Positions 46,407-58,112 of a DNA stretch of 64,000 bases are shown one piece after another. Position 1 is the stretch's first letter. Each line of letters opens with the position of its first letter. A program made the translations under genes and the position numbers. A model generated the notes under the pieces. The model was not told where the DNA came from. It was given only the letters and a program-made list of their open reading frames with translations, and searched no databases. The DNA comes from Neurospora tetraspora (Eukaryota; Ascomycota; Sordariomycetes; Sordariales; Sordariaceae), in assembly GCF_033439725.1 (NCBI RefSeq), contig NW_026944385.1:1302001-1366000 (forward strand). Direction: 5' to 3'.

Positions 46407-49066
46407 GGGGGTTGCTGTAGAGTTCCAACTGAGGCTTTTCGTGCTTCACAAACTGATGAGAAAGAGGGAAACTTGGGAATTACTGGGCGGCCTGGAATTT
46501 GTCGTGGTATAAGTCATTGAGGACTTTATTCCAGGACATGATGAGTTTATTGGCTGAAGAGAGGTGAATGAATACACGACATTAATTGTGGTGGGTGACG
46601 ACGGCCACCGGAAGGGACTACTCTTGAGCTGAATTGCCAAGAGGTTTTTGGGAAATGAAGATATGGTGGGCTCACCTTGGCTAAGGAGGAAAGAAGAAAA
46701 CAACAAAAGCAAATGAAAAGCCAACTCTTAGAATTGGGTTTGTTGGGTGAGACCGAAGTGTACAACATCACAGACGTGTCCCTGGATAATGCTCAGGCTT
46801 GTGATCGCCGAATACCCGCGAGATGGGTTTCCGGAGAACAGGGATGCCGGTTCCCGGATCTGAGGGACGAAACCGTTTGTCGTTTGTTCCTGTCTTTTTG
46901 GCTGTGGGAGGCGCCGAGGTGAGGTTCTCGCTGTCGGTCGGACGATGAAGCATCAGTCCACATGACGCGTGACCAGCTGCCGGGAATTGTCTAGACGAGT
47001 AAAGGTGAAGAAATTGGGCACTCGTCCGCATCTTCTACCGTATAATCTCGCGAAATTCGGAATCCAGGCCAGGCATAACCGTGCGGATCCTGTAGGGTTA
47101 AAGGTTTGCCAATTGCGTTTGGCTGTATGTACTCAGATGTTGATGCAAAAGGCAGAGCTTTAACCCTGCATTGCCGGCCCGGCCTGGATTCCGAATTTCG
47201 CGAGATTATACGGTATATTCCGCCGTATTTCTGCTTCTTTCAGCCCGGCGAGACATGGCTCGATCCAATGGGAGTTCAAATGGAAGGAATCAACTTTTTC
47301 ATTCCCGGAGGGCGCGACTGCCCAAGTCAACCCGATGCCGGCCGGGCGCCGTTGGAACCCGTTCGTCGTCGCCGTTGAAATGACGGAAATGACTGACCCA
47401 CAAGGCTTGGCCCGTTGAAAAGCGCCGGAGCCTGCCCCGGCACGCCTGTCTTTTCTAGCGGCTTGGCAAAGTCGTGATGCCCCTCTTTCACTCCGCACTG
47501 ACGCTTCAACCCCACTATTAGGGCCTAGCTCATGGCGGATGAGACCCGAAGACGACGACCTCGACGGCTGTGGGGGGGACTGGAATTGAATCATTGGAAA
47601 CCAAGTTCAGCATCAATTGAACTCGCCATGTTCGTATTCTGATCCTGGAGGGCTGGAGGGGATCTGGGGCCGAGCTTGAAAGACGACAAGCTCGATGTTA
47701 CGAGATTGGTTCATGATAGACGCTCGGCACCTTGCTACTAGTCCTCAGCAGATTCATCGTATGACGCCTTCCGAAGAACAGTACCCCGGAAGCGATGGCA
47801 TGACGATGTCCCCTTTCCCAGTTCCGAGTTCCCGTAGGCATGATCTGCACACAACAACCGGGGTGTAAGGGAGCTCCAGCTTGTTAGCATCATCACAACG
47901 GGCAAAAGTGGGTATCAAGTACATCATCCATCATGAAGAGGCAACCGGCTCCCAAGGCAAAAGGGTTGGAAAATCCAACCATAAAGGATACGAGATGCGC
48001 AGTTATCTCGAGTGAGAAGAACGACCAGTTCATCCCGTTGCCAAGCGTCACCAGTGAAAACACCCAGTTTCGACTCAAGACGACCATACCATCACCCGTT
48101 TCCCGACGCTCGACAGACTTCCCCCCGCGAGACATGCCTCGTCTACCAAGCACCAACCCCGGATGCTGCGGGTGACCCGGAAGGAAAACCACGGCTATCA
48201 CGTTGTGATGCGGTGATTGCTTCCCTTCACCGACCTTTGTGCCCATTACATTTCATCGATGCAAAGAGCAATTCGTACCGGGACAGCTCTCCTTGGCTTA
48301 CATCCAACACCGTCCCTCATAGCTTCGAGATGCCTTCTCCCAGTGGGACGGCGTCGATCTCAGCTGCCACCACATCTGGGGATGTCACCAGCAATACCAA
48401 GTGGAGTGTTACGGACAAAGTGCTTGCAAGTTGCACACATCTCACATCCTCCCATACACAGCATCGACCTTGAAATACAAAGGGTAATACAGTCGTACCC
48501 CGACAAAGGGCCACAGATTGGCAGTGGCACCTTTCCCTCGGACAAGAGAGGTAAACTTTTGCGAGTTAATCTCCGAAATTACACTTATACTTGTGACCGG
48601 TGTCATTGAAATAGGAAGCTGAAACTGTCACGGGTTGACCGGTAACCAATAATGGCGGACCACACCACCAACCTCAGCGTGAATGTGGAAGAGGGATTCG
48701 GCAAGACAGCCTCATATGCCCGTGCCCGTATCGCCGCCGCGGGGGTCTGAAAGTAGAGGTAAAAAAAGGGAAAACCCCGCCTTTAAAGTTGACGAGAGAG
48801 TCGACGGAAACTGACAAGGATCAACCAGACAATGCAGATGGCCAGACGGGAAAGAAGGAGGGGGTCCCGGGGGTCCAGCCAAACGAGAGCGACAAGGTGA
48901 GATTGTGTGGCATCCATCATACAATGCAGTTGCAATGCACTCAGCTACCCGCACGTGTGTCGTCACCACCTCCCTCCACCTTCTGCCACCAAAAGATATT
49001 TCCCTTCCCAATTACACCACCCACTCAGGCCACTGCCGTGAAACGTGAAGCCATCAATTGGATCCA
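46407..49066. other. long intergenic region before trehalose phosphorylase
   Basis: About 2.7 kb without a gene I can support; the frames on the two strands shadow one another. It contains a 35-base perfect inverted repeat at 47,036-47,215 (separate entry). The last ~350 bases, the likely promoter and leader of the next gene, include an AGGGG stress-element-type motif near 48,857; one such short match is weak. Confidence 0.4.
47036..47215. repeat. perfect 35-bp inverted repeat, MITE-like
   Basis: Bases 47,036-47,070 are the exact reverse complement of 47,181-47,215, separated by 110 bases. Inside, GTAGGGTTAAAG near 47,092-47,103 and CTTTAACCCTGC near 47,158-47,169 extend the symmetry. The structure could be a miniature inverted-repeat element or a strong hairpin. 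There is no transposase and no clear target-site duplication next to the arms. Confidence 0.65.
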
Positions 49067-51848
49067 ATGTCCGGGAGTGGTAGCATTTCGGGCGCCATCG
49101 CCTTCAAAAATCCATTCGAAGACACCACCCCGCGCCACCCAGCCGCGAGCTCGACTGACAACGCCTCGTCCCCCTCCGGCACAAAAAGCCCCAGTCCGCT
49201 GCACAACATCGGGCCCTACGGCTCGCATTATCACAGACCTTCTCTTGGCGTCCAGCAGCTACTCAGTAATCTTCAACCCAGAGATCCACTGGCCGACCAC
49301 ACGCCTGCCCCCATCAGCGACACTGTTGCGTATAATACCACTTCCGCCTCCGAAGAAGTGTTACGATCCCTTCCTCCTCAGCTCCAGGAGCAACAACAAC
49401 TCGACCACACCCAGGCCAACACCGGCCACTACACGCTTTCTAGCGGCGACAACACCCAGACATACGATACCCAGTCGGCCGCCCACCATCACCACAGCCT
49501 CAAGCCCATCGCAACCGCAATCATGGCGTTCGAAAAGGCCCGCAAGTTCTCCACGGGCACTTCGGTGCACCGTAAGCGCCAGATGAGCACTCTGGTGGAG
49601 AAGGAGGGTCACTTTGGTCCTGCTCTGACTGTGAGTACCTTGCCTGTGGCGGCCTGCTTGACTAGGTGCTTCGACGTTCCATACTAACATTGGATGTCCC
49701 ATAGACGCTCTACCTTGGTATCTCTGCCGTCTTCGCTGATGACCACACGGCCGTTGTGGCGCTGGCCATCCACGACACAGTCTACCTGGTTGACTTTTCG
49801 GTCAAGCACATTGAGCTCGATGACGCCCTGAAAATGGGCGAGGACCTCATCGCAGAATATGTCATCTCCGAAGTGCAAAAGTACGAGCACGAGAACTTCT
49901 CCAAGTTCATCGGTGCTGGTCTCCCCACGACACTCAAGTACATGAGCCCGACTCTCTGTTCGCGGCTCTGGCTCGAGGTGGACATTGTGCCCATCGTCAT
50001 GCGCCCAGATGATGAGCACAAGGAAAAGACCTTCTGGGATGTCAAGCGAGTCGATGAACAGGCCGATTCCATGGCCCGAAAGTGCATCATGTAAGCTCCC
50101 CCCCCATCAGTTACGCCCAGAAGAGCATACGAACTGACAGCCATTGTTAGGAACTTTGGCCCTTCTCTCGTTCCCCTCCTCCAGGTCGGATTCCGAGGTA
50201 TCGTCCAAACCGATGCTGGATTCCGCGCCCACCTCACCAGCGTCCAGAACCACAAAGATACATGCACTCCGGCATCGTGGGAAACCTGTCTGACATTTGC
50301 CAAGAAGCTTCGTGCCAACAAGACCAAGCTCGCCTTCTTCAGCTCAACACCCCAAGGCGGTGGTGTTGCACTTATGCGGCACGCTCTCGTGCGCTTTGCT
50401 CGTCTTTTGGGTGTCGACCTCACCTGGTACGGTAAGTAGAACAGTTCGCTGTCCGAAATGCTAGACGGTCAACTAACACTTTTCCAGTGCCAAAACCACG
50501 GCCCGGTGTCTTCCGCATTACCAAGAACATCCACAATATTCTGCAGGGTGTCAGCCATCCCGATCAGCGCGTATCTGCCGAAGAGAAGCAGGCCATCATT
50601 GATTGGATTGACGAGAATGCCAGTCGATACTGGTTCTCCGAGGGCGGACCTTTGCGTGCCCCCGAGGAAGGAGGTGCTGATATTATCGTGATTGATGACC
50701 CTCAAATGCCCGGCTTGATTCCCCTGATCAAGAAGTATACCCCTGACCGCCCCGTTCTCTACCGCTCGCACATCCAGATTCGCAGCGACCTCGTTGCCAA
50801 GGCCGGTTCGCCTCAAGCCGACATCTGGGATTTCCTTTGGAGCAACATTCAGCTCGCCGACATGTTCATCAGCCACCCTATTCCCCAATTCGTCCCTCAC
50901 ACCGTCCCGCGCGACAAGGTCGCCTACTTCCCAGCCACCACCGACTGGCTAGACGGCCTAAACAAGCACCTCAACCACTGGGACTCGGGTTACTACGGCC
51001 ATCTGTACAACAACGCCTGCCATTCGCAGCGCATGACGGAGCTCAACTGGCCCGCCCGCAAGTACATCATCCAGGTGGCCCGCTTCGACCCATCCAAGGG
51101 CATCCCCACCGTTATCGACTCGTATGCCGAGTTCCGTCGCCGCTGCGACAGGGCCAACATCACCGACGTGCCGCAGCTCGTTGTGTGCGGCAATGGCTCC
51201 GTCGATGACCCCGACGCCTCCCTCATCTACGATCAGACCATGGCCCAGCTTGAGACGTACTACCCCGACTTGATTCGGGACGTCAGCGTCATGCGTCTGG
51301 AGCCCAACGACCAGCTCATCAACACCTTGCTCTCCAACGCCCATGTCGCGTTGCAGCTCTCCACACGCGAAGGCTTTGAGGTCAAGGTTTCCGAGGCCTT
51401 GCACGCCGGCAGACCCGTCATCGTCTCCAACGTTGGCGGTATCCCGCTGCAAGTCAAGGACAAGGTCAATGGCTTCCTCGTCGAGGCTGGCGATTGGCGT
51501 GCCGTGGCCGGTCATCTGATGGACCTGTTCACCGATGACGAGCTCTGGAAGAAGATGAGCCATGCGGCACGGACGGGTGTCTCTGATGAGGTCGGCACTG
51601 TCGGTAACGGGCTTGGCTGGTTCTACTTGGCTTCCAAGTGGACTGAAGTCGGCGTAGAGAAGAATGGCAAGGGTGGATTGAAGGGCAATGACCAGTGGGT
51701 GAACGACATGGCGAGGGCAGAGGCCGGATACTTGTACACCCAAGGGGAGAACCGGTTGCCGAGACACTTTACGCAGAGAAAGCCGGAGTCCGAGCCGGAG
51801 TCTAAGGACTTGCCAGTTCATGAGAAGCAGGCGGAGGTTGCTGCTTGA
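49067..51848 (+). CDS. ccg-9: trehalose phosphorylase (GT4), clock-controlled CCG-9 type
   Basis: Four exons, 49067-49630, 49705-50090, 50151-50431 and 50488-51848 (introns 74, 60 and 56 nt), give 863 residues. Frames join as ALT|TLYLGIS, CIM|NFGP and TWY|VPKPRP. The first ~160 residues are Ser/Thr/His/Gln-rich and likely disordered. The C-terminal half is a GT-B glycosyltransferase-4 fold with ARFDPSKG (609-615) and the donor-binding EGFEVKVSEALHAGRPVIVSN (from 705). Fungal trehalose phosphorylase/synthase converts trehalose plus phosphate to glucose and alpha-glucose-1-phosphate, reversibly, in the cytosol. In Neurospora the gene is known as ccg-9 and is under clock control; I infer the same identity here from sequence type. 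The ATG at 49,067 is the first in frame. Confidence 0.9.
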
Positions 51849-52751
51849 TTTTATGTTGACGGATCGCTTGTTTCTGTTCGAGTTGGTACAGATACTATGT
51901 TAAAGGATGAGTTAGTAATGGGCATGTTTGTTAGTTTAAGATATGAGGTCATCATTGATGTGTCTTTCCAGTTGCCGCTTCAAGGAGATATGAGAAAATA
52001 AAGCCTCTTCTGTCACGGTGGATGCTCATCGTGTAGCATCTTTCGTAGTGATCAATGAAAGCTCGCCAGTCTCATGCAGCCGCTGCGCGTCTGGCGGTCG
52101 GCTAGAATTCTGTAAGGAGCAGATGTCACCTTGTGACAGGCAACCAAGCAGCAGGCACCGAAAATTACTGAACTACATACCTCTGTCTAGACAGTGAAGC
52201 TTCGGCTTTCGCAAGGATAACTCGTCAGTCGTCACGGTCCAACACGCCAAATAAGATGTCCCAGATGAAATCGATCAAGGTGTACGTCCCATGGAGTCCG
52301 CTCGCCCCCTCCGAAGCTGTTAGTGGTGAGATTACCCATAGCGCCGTAGCCGAATACCGGTCCTTGTTGTCGGTCTCGTGTCTTAATGCCCCTCGAGATG
52401 AGTCGCGTTGCCAGAGAGGGTTGTGTCAATATTCGAACACTGTATGATCAAGAGTTTAGAAGGAGCAGTAATGAGAGGGTTAGGGTTCAAGCATATGACG
52501 CGAGAGCACGTGCTGCAGGTGCCTATCACACAGATCCACTTATAGTGGGGATGGGGTGCTCCAACAGCTAAATTGAGTCGCGCTTTAAACGCGTCCCCCA
52601 AAAAGTTCCCAACATTCCAGGACCGGAAGAATTGACATTGTCGCAACTTATTCACCATATTGAAGAGTAGGAACTGAACTTTGTTGACACTCTTGCGACT
52701 TCATATACCATCAACCACCAAACAATAACCGATTGGACATCAACCCCAGCA
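51849..52751. other. intergenic between ccg-9 and thymidylate synthase
   Basis: No gene supported. The 3' flank of ccg-9 is followed by AT-richer DNA and a GGGTTAGGGTT stretch near 52,475. The last ~90 bases are an A/C-rich leader for thymidylate synthase. Confidence 0.45.
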
Positions 52752-53915
52752 ATGACAGTCACCCCATCCGAACCCGCTGCGCCGGCGCAGTCGCAGTCGC
52801 AGTCGCAAACCTCGTCCTCCTCTCCCACCAACCCACCAAAGCGCCACGAAGAATACCAATACCTCGATCTCGTCCGCCAAATCCTTGACGAAGGTGAACT
52901 CCGTGAAGACCGGTACGTTTCAGTCTCCCGTTACAATCCCCTCCCACCTCCAGTCCTAGCTAACATTCTCTCCCCGCACCACAGAACAGGAACAGGCACC
53001 TACTCCATCTTCGCCCCGACGCCCCTAAAATTCGCCCTCTCCCGACCTTCCTCACCTTCATCATCGGACCCGTCCTCTCCAAACTACACCTACACCCCGA
53101 TCCTCCCGCTCCTCACAACCAAGCGCGTCTTCACCAAAGCCGTCCTCCTCGAGCTCCTCTGGTTCATCAGCGCCTCTACTTCCTCCACCACCCTCTCCGC
53201 CCAGGGAGTCAAAATCTGGGACGGCAACGGTTCCCGCGCCTTCCTCGACATGCTCGGCCTCACGCACCGCAAAGAAGGCGACCTGGGTCCCGTGTACGGC
53301 TTCCAATGGCGGCACTTTGGCGCCGAGTACGTCGATTGCGAGACCGACTATACGGGGCAGGGCGTGGACCAACTCCAGCGCATCATCGACACTCTGAGAA
53401 AAAACCCGTACGATCGGAGACTGATTCTGAGTGCGTGGAATCCCAAGGACATGAGCCAGATGGTGCTGCCGCCTTGTCACATGTTTGCGCAGTTTTATGT
53501 GTCGTACCCGGGGTCGAGGACACGGGGGGCACAGGCACAGGCACAGGCACAGAAGGAGGGGGACACACCAAAAGAGAAGCCAAGGGGTCACTTGCACTGC
53601 CAGTTGTATCAGCGGTCCTGCGATATGGGATTGGGAGTGCCCTTCAACATTGCCAGCTACGCGCTGCTGACGCACATGCTCGCGCACGTGTGCGATTTGG
53701 TACCGGGGAGCTTGACTCATGTTATGGGCGATGCGCACGTCTATCTCAACCATGTGGACGCGCTCAAGACGCAGCTGGAGCGCGAGCCGAGGGAGGTCCC
53801 GACGTTGGAGATCAAGAGGGAGAAGGGCGGCAGTATTGATGGGTGGAAGGCTGAGGATTTTGTTATCAAGGGGTATGAGCCACACAAGACTATTGCCATG
53901 GAGATGTCTGTCTAG
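52752..53915 (+). CDS. thymidylate synthase
   Basis: Two exons, 52752-52912 and 52985-53915. The 72-nt intron (GTACGT...ACAG) has no stop and keeps the frame, but its removal restores the invariant DRTGTGT, so the spliced 363-residue form is the enzyme. Motifs: RTGTGT (folate/dUMP loop), [37 protein letters not shown] with catalytic C218, [20 protein letters not shown], and the end [10 protein letters not shown]. The enzyme methylates dUMP to dTMP with methylene-tetrahydrofolate for DNA synthesis. Unusual are a Ser/Gln-rich N-terminus and a [11 protein letters not shown] insert (residues ~240-255) coded by CAGGCA repeats in a surface loop. Confidence 0.95.
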   Translation: MTVTPSEPAAPAQSQSQSQTSSSSPTNPPKRHEEYQYLDLVRQILDEGELREDRYVSVSRYNPLPPPVLANILSPHHRTGTGTYSIFAPTPLKFALSRPSSPSSSDPSSPNYTYTPILPLLTTKRVFTKAVLLELLWFISASTSSTTLSAQGVKIWDGNGSRAFLDMLGLTHRKEGDLGPVYGFQWRHFGAEYVDCETDYTGQGVDQLQRIIDTLRKNPYDRRLILSAWNPKDMSQMVLPPCHMFAQFYVSYPGSRTRGAQAQAQAQKEGDTPKEKPRGHLHCQLYQRSCDMGLGVPFNIASYALLTHMLAHVCDLVPGSLTHVMGDAHVYLNHVDALKTQLEREPREVPTLEIKREKGGSIDGWKAEDFVIKGYEPHKTIAMEMSV

Positions 53916-54103
53916 GTCAATTGTCTGGTACGATGATCACGGTATCTTCAATTCGTCTTTTTCTTCCGTTTACGGCTTTGTTTTTCATGGCTTATCGTGC
54001 GTCTGTGCTAATAGTGAATACATCGGGACCGACTGGCGACATGGCAAAGCTGGCAATGGAAAAGCATCATGGTAGTCATCAAAAATCTGTTTATTTGCCT
54101 ATA
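53916..54103. other. 3' flank of thymidylate synthase
   Basis: Short T-rich region, no gene seen. It contains the likely 3' untranslated region. Confidence 0.4.
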
Positions 54104-55277
54104 TCAAAATTCGCTACTACTCCAGATCCACATCGAATTCCTCCCATTATTACCCATCTCTGAATGAAGTTCCTTCTCATCCCTCCGAGGCTTGTCCTTT
54201 TCGTCATTTCCATTGTCAGAGCCATTGGCAACATCATTTTGCTTTTCCAACGTCTGAGGAGCGATAAGTAGTGGCAACGGAGCTTGTTCTTTCAATGTTA
54301 GGGTCCAAACTAGAAGTGACACACCCCCACCCTTCGCCAGTGGCACCATTCAGACCACCACCACTAATCTGGTTCTGGAAACTCTTGTACTGGTCTCCAA
54401 GAATGGCGACTTTGCCCTGCATTGTTCTTCGTCGTGATAGTCTTAGTCACCTTGTTAGACGCCTCTCGGTGCCTGGTTGAGATCTGCTTTGCCGGCATCG
54501 CCGACGGCTGCCTTATAGGGATCACGGGCAAGGCTTGGGGCAATTGAAAGCTGCGGGGGTTGCTGCTGTGGCTCGGCTTCTTGATTGCGGGCGCCATAAT
54601 GTATACTCCTCGTCATCGCCGTGGAAGTCCCACTATCCCATAAAACGAGCTGTAATGTAGCAGTTTTAGTACATCAATGACGACTTCGTAAAGCTGGGAG
54701 AAGGATGAAAGTTGCCATGACTTGCCTTGTTCCGGTTGAACTTTGTCTGTCGGCCACCACCAACTAGTCCAAGAATGTTTGTGCGACCAAGCATCTGGAC
54801 CATCCCGATCCCAGCACCGAAGTCTTTGGAAGGATATATTCATGAGATCCGGAAATAAGCACCGAGTTCTGAGTGGTCGTTGGACTGCCTCCAGACATAG
54901 GGAGACTGAGGTGCTGGAGGGTTATTGTGCGGCTCTTTCGGCGAACGCTCTGGAGGTGGTGACGGCTGTTGCTGTACTTTCGGCTTGTTCCTGCTGCCCT
55001 TCGGCCTTCCCCGGCGCTTCGGCGGAGGAGGAGCGTGTGTAAGGGTCCGAATCGTAGGATAGGTCGCTGGGTGCTCTGTAAAGGCGCCGATGCGAGACAA
55101 AACGATCGGACCAAATAATGGCCAAAGAGAATTTGAGGTCAGGCTTTGTGTAGCCATTGGAGGCTGCTTGGCGTACTGTTGTAGCTGGCCCCAACCGGAA
55201 AGTGCCGACTGACCCTCAGGAAGAGGGTGAATTGATGGCCGCATCTCGGGCTGATGGTGGCCAAGCTGCGGCAACAT
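54104..55277 (-). other. unresolved minus-strand coding segments with an AT-hook
   Basis: A 145-codon minus-strand frame (55,277-54,840, ATG start) is Pro/Gln-rich and carries the AT-hook KRRGRPKGSRNKPK at about 55,026-54,985, which would bind the minor groove of AT-rich DNA. A separate frame starting MAPAIKKPSHSSNP (54,597-54,364) and another ending near 54,234 overlap without clear splice sites. I cannot join them into one gene. They follow, on the same strand, the other broken segments up to 59 kb and may be the end of the same unit. Confidence 0.35.
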
Positions 55278-55640
55278 TTATTTTGCCTCTTCCCGAGGGA
55301 CTTGGTCCACTCCTTCCCAGTGCTTATTGCCGTTGTAAAAAATCCAAATACGGAGGATAGGCAGTCTAGACTCAGTCGACTCGAGAATTTCTAGTTGGAA
55401 GACTAGAGGCAGCCGCTTCACGCCTTCATTGGCGGTTATAAAGCCCAGCTGCACTCCTCCCCAGCGGTTCCTGTCCATACGGCTGGGCGTCGTGGATGTT
55501 TTTTGACGCCGGTGGCGATCATAGCCTGACTGTCGATGTAGGCCAGCGTGGAATTTCTCAGATAGCGACCTTCCCTGAAAGGAGTAAATCTGGGGAAGCC
55601 AGGCGAGCGGTTAGCAGCGTCTTCATATGAACCTGGTGGA
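55278..55640 (-). pseudogene. possible OTU-like protease segment, frame-broken
   Basis: The minus strand reads QAPPGSYEDAANRSPGFPRF, STLAYIDSQAMIATG and RRPAVWTG in one frame, then continues one frame over as RNRWGGVQLGFITANEGV, LVFQLEILES, LRIWIFYNGNKHWEGV and stops at 55,278. Spacing between W-G-G and the late aromatic-x-N-x-x-H-W resembles the second half of OTU cysteine proteases (WGG...HY). The catalytic Cys region is not visible. The frame change near 55,490 lacks splice sites. The OTU assignment is a weak inference. Confidence 0.3.
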
Positions 55641-55751
55641 GCCTGCAATTTAAAGAATAAAATGTTGCAACATGAGGTACTCACTGGATTTCCTCCGTCT
55701 CTTCCTCACTAATCGTTCACGACAGGAGGGATCCAATAGACATGCCCGTTC

Positions 55752-56110
55752 TTAATCATCTCCCTCCATTCGATTCGGCCTCATAAATCTCCCTCGTTGG
55801 TCTCGGACTCGGACTACGCGGCGTTTGCGCTTCCTGTCGGTGAGAAGCATTCTCGTGGGCGACGGTATATGAAACTTTCTAGGATCCAACTCATTGTGTA
55901 GGACTGAGGAAATGACCACCGGGTGGTCAAATGCATTGCGATCTCGGGAGAGAAGCTCGTAGGCATCAAGCAAAGATTGCTTGTCCGAAGATAAGCAGTG
56001 GACTTTGAATCGTTCGAGGAAAACGTCCTCGCCGGCGTCGGGGTGGAAGGGCACCGGATATTGACGACCAGAAGGGTCAGCTGAGACACCGTGCCGTGGT
56101 TGCGGTGGTC
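55752..56110 (-). other. conserved-looking minus-strand segment
   Basis: An open frame of at least 100 codons reads FHPDAGEDVFLERFKVHCLS, ELLSRDRNAFDHPVVISS, and ends with a strongly basic tail (DRKRKRRVVRVRDQRGRF) at a stop at 55,752. Upstream it extends a further ~15 codons in frame to a possible splice acceptor near 56,118. There is no match to a family I know. The coding texture is good, so it is probably an exon of the decayed or multi-exon unit. Confidence 0.35.
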
Positions 56111-56137
56111 CACCTGCCGCCTCTCATCTCCAACTCC

Positions 56138-56680
56138 TCAAGGGCGTCGACGGCCCTTTTCCTCTTCCTCTCCCCCAATAGTCTGTTGTGGTCGGCCGGC
56201 CGGCAAAACCGATGGCGGGTGCGACGGCGGCTGTGAAGCTCTGGGCTGGGCCGCGGAGGCGTTCTTATACTTCTCAACGCTTGCCAAGGCGGCGACACTG
56301 CCCGTGAAAGCGATATTACCTCTGGCACTCAAAGTAACGCTGGTAGGAGCAGTAGCCGAAGCAATTCCCGAAGCCGCGCCAAAGACACCACCCGAACCGG
56401 AATGAGAAGCAACAGTTGAGGCACCAGATGACATTGAAGTCATTCTCTGCACAGCTGGAGCTACCTGTTGCTGCCAAATCATCTGTCCGCTACCGCCGAG
56501 GCACACCACCGTCTTCTCGTAATATGCAAGTTGGAACTCGTCCCCATCCTTCGGGACGACTTTCTTGGCCGTCTCCGGCCAACCCTCAAGCTGGGGAGTG
56601 AGCCACTTCGGGTTCTCGGGGTTCTTGCGAGGCCTGCCTCGCTTCCGTCAGTCGTCGGGGCAATCGTGGCGACCCCCCAT
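56138..56680 (-). other. AT-hook and Ala/Ser-rich minus-strand segment
   Basis: The minus strand is open for ~170 codons from an AT-hook-like KRGRPRKNPENPKW (about 56,650-56,609) through LEGWPETAKKVVPKDGDEF and LAYYEKTVVCLGGSGQMIW to an Ala/Ser/Thr-rich stretch (VFGAASGIASATAPTSV) ending at 56,138. There is no ATG at its start. The plus-strand frame over the same bases is its shadow. Together with the AT-hook at 55.0 kb it suggests a DNA-associated protein. Confidence 0.35.
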
Positions 56681-56749
56681 TTTGTCCTTTATAAGTTCCG
56701 TATTAGTTTTGAGTCAACCACCTGCTTGAACTCTTTGCGTGCGCTCGGA

Positions 56750-57115
56750 TCCAGAAGACGGACGGCACCGATGATGGGGATGCCTCACCGACCTCATGAT
56801 CTACATCCTCATCGATATGAATCTCAACCACGTCCTCGGAATACCCATCCTCTATGTCTTCCTCAGGCCACTGGATAACCACTTAGTCTCCCACAGTGCT
56901 TGATCCCATCATGATGAGGGATCATCGCCTCAAACGCCTCGTCGCCCATGAGCCAGTGCTTGGGAGTTGTGCCTAGTCGGCCCAACCCGCCACAACCAGG
57001 CGGAGCTAATCCATCTGCACTTTCCAAAGCCCCAAAGCACCTTGTCTTCCTGTATGGCAACCCCCAAGCGGCTCATGTATTCATGAGGTCAATGCCTTTT
57101 GCTAAAGCTTCCTCA
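56750..57115 (-). other. acidic minus-strand segments, frame-broken
   Basis: Short frames read VIQWPEEDIEDGYSEDVVEI (acidic, ~56,885-56,785), then IIGAVRLLDPSARKEFKQVV in another frame (~56,780-56,710), and upstream TPKHWLMGDEAFEAM. They are consistent with coding sequence broken by one or two indels. Confidence 0.3.
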
Positions 57116-57120
57116 GGAGA

Positions 57121-57621
57121 TGTGACAAACTCAGTCAGCTTGACCAAGTGCATTAGCAACCGGATCGCCGTCAAGCAATCCAGCGTACCTCGCACGGTCG
57201 ACGAGAGACGGTATCTCAAGCTCAGATGCGTATGCAGCTTCTAACTTCCTCTTCGTGTCTTGAAGATTTTTCGCTTCGCTAACAGCTCCTTTAACAGCCT
57301 GGGGATTCGACTTTTCCATGAGGACGCGGAACTTATCGACGTCGGTACGATCCAAGTCGTGTGCGGCTTGCGAAATTTTGTTGCCCGCTAGGTCTCGATC
57401 GAGGATTGCCATTCTGGCCTGGCATGCCTCTTCGATTCGCTGAGGGTCGATATCTTCCCTATCAAGGTTGACAAGCTGGTGCCTCTTGGGCGGTCCGCCG
57501 GCAGGACGGACCTATTGTAGCGCGCTAGAGCACGATCGTAGTGTTCTTTCACCTTCTCTTCAGGAAGATATGGGTTGGCGGCTGTTGCCAACCTTTGCGA
57601 GTTCGCCAACATACCGACCAA
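57121..57621 (-). pseudogene. duplicated unknown coding segment, copy 1
   Basis: The minus strand reads ANPYLPEEKVKEHYDRALAR, then one frame over RPAGGPPKRHQLVNLDRED, RMAILDRDLAGNKISQ, KFRVLMEKSNPQAVKGAVSE, YASELEIPSLVDRARYAG and DGDPVANALGQAD before a stop. The last ~85 codons match copy 2 (57,935-57,665) at protein and DNA level. The frame change near 57,512 falls at an in-frame TAG and could also be a splice site. The helical, charged content is otherwise unrecognised. Confidence 0.4.
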
Positions 57622-57664
57622 TGAACCTTACTAAGACAAGCCGTTCAGGATCCATTGAGGGAAA

Positions 57665-58112
57665 TGTGACAAACTCAGTCAGCTTGACCAAATGCAGGAT
57701 TACAGGTAGCAACCGGATCGCCGTCAAGCAATCCAGTGTACTTCGCACGGTCGACGAAGGACGGTACCAGAAGCTCAGATGCGTATACACGCTCCAACTT
57801 CTCCTGTATCCTTCGAACATTTTTCGCTTCGCTAACAGCTCCTTCAACAGCCCCCGGAGACAAAGTATCCATGATGGCGCGGAACTTATTGACGAGGGTA
57901 AGACTCTGGTCGTAGTCAGCCTGCGAGATTATGTTTGGCCATACTTGGCGAGACATTGTATGTTTGTGGTAGGCCCAAAGGGCGAAATAGCGAGATGGAA
58001 CCGACGGGTAAAAGGTAACTCTAAAGTCGATCTGAAAGCTACGACTGACATGGCAGTAAGGGGCGAGAGCACGCATGCCAACAACCCGACTCTTGGAAGA
58101 TTCTTCCATCAT
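57665..58112 (-). pseudogene. duplicated unknown coding segment, copy 2
   Basis: An open frame ends with SQADYDQSLTLVNKFRAIMD, GAVEGAVSEAKNVRRIQEK, YASELLVPSFVDRAKYTG and DGDPVATCNPAFGQAD, the counterpart of copy 1 at a 544-base offset. Shared DNA begins with TGTGACAAACTCAGTCAGCT on the plus strand in both. An 11-base insertion lies near the end of this copy. Upstream residues (FQIDFRVTFYPSVPSRYFAL) have no partner in copy 1, so only part of the unit is duplicated. Confidence 0.4.

Noticed and set aside
50958-51821. 287-codon minus-strand frame
   Set aside because: Antisense to the glycosyltransferase core of trehalose phosphorylase, produced by strong third-position C/G bias.
52465-52490. 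TTAGGG-like motif as telomeric sequence
   Set aside because: Only one or two units (also near 20,405); no array, so not a telomere relic.
53061-53885. 274-codon minus-strand frame
   Set aside because: Antisense shadow of thymidylate synthase.
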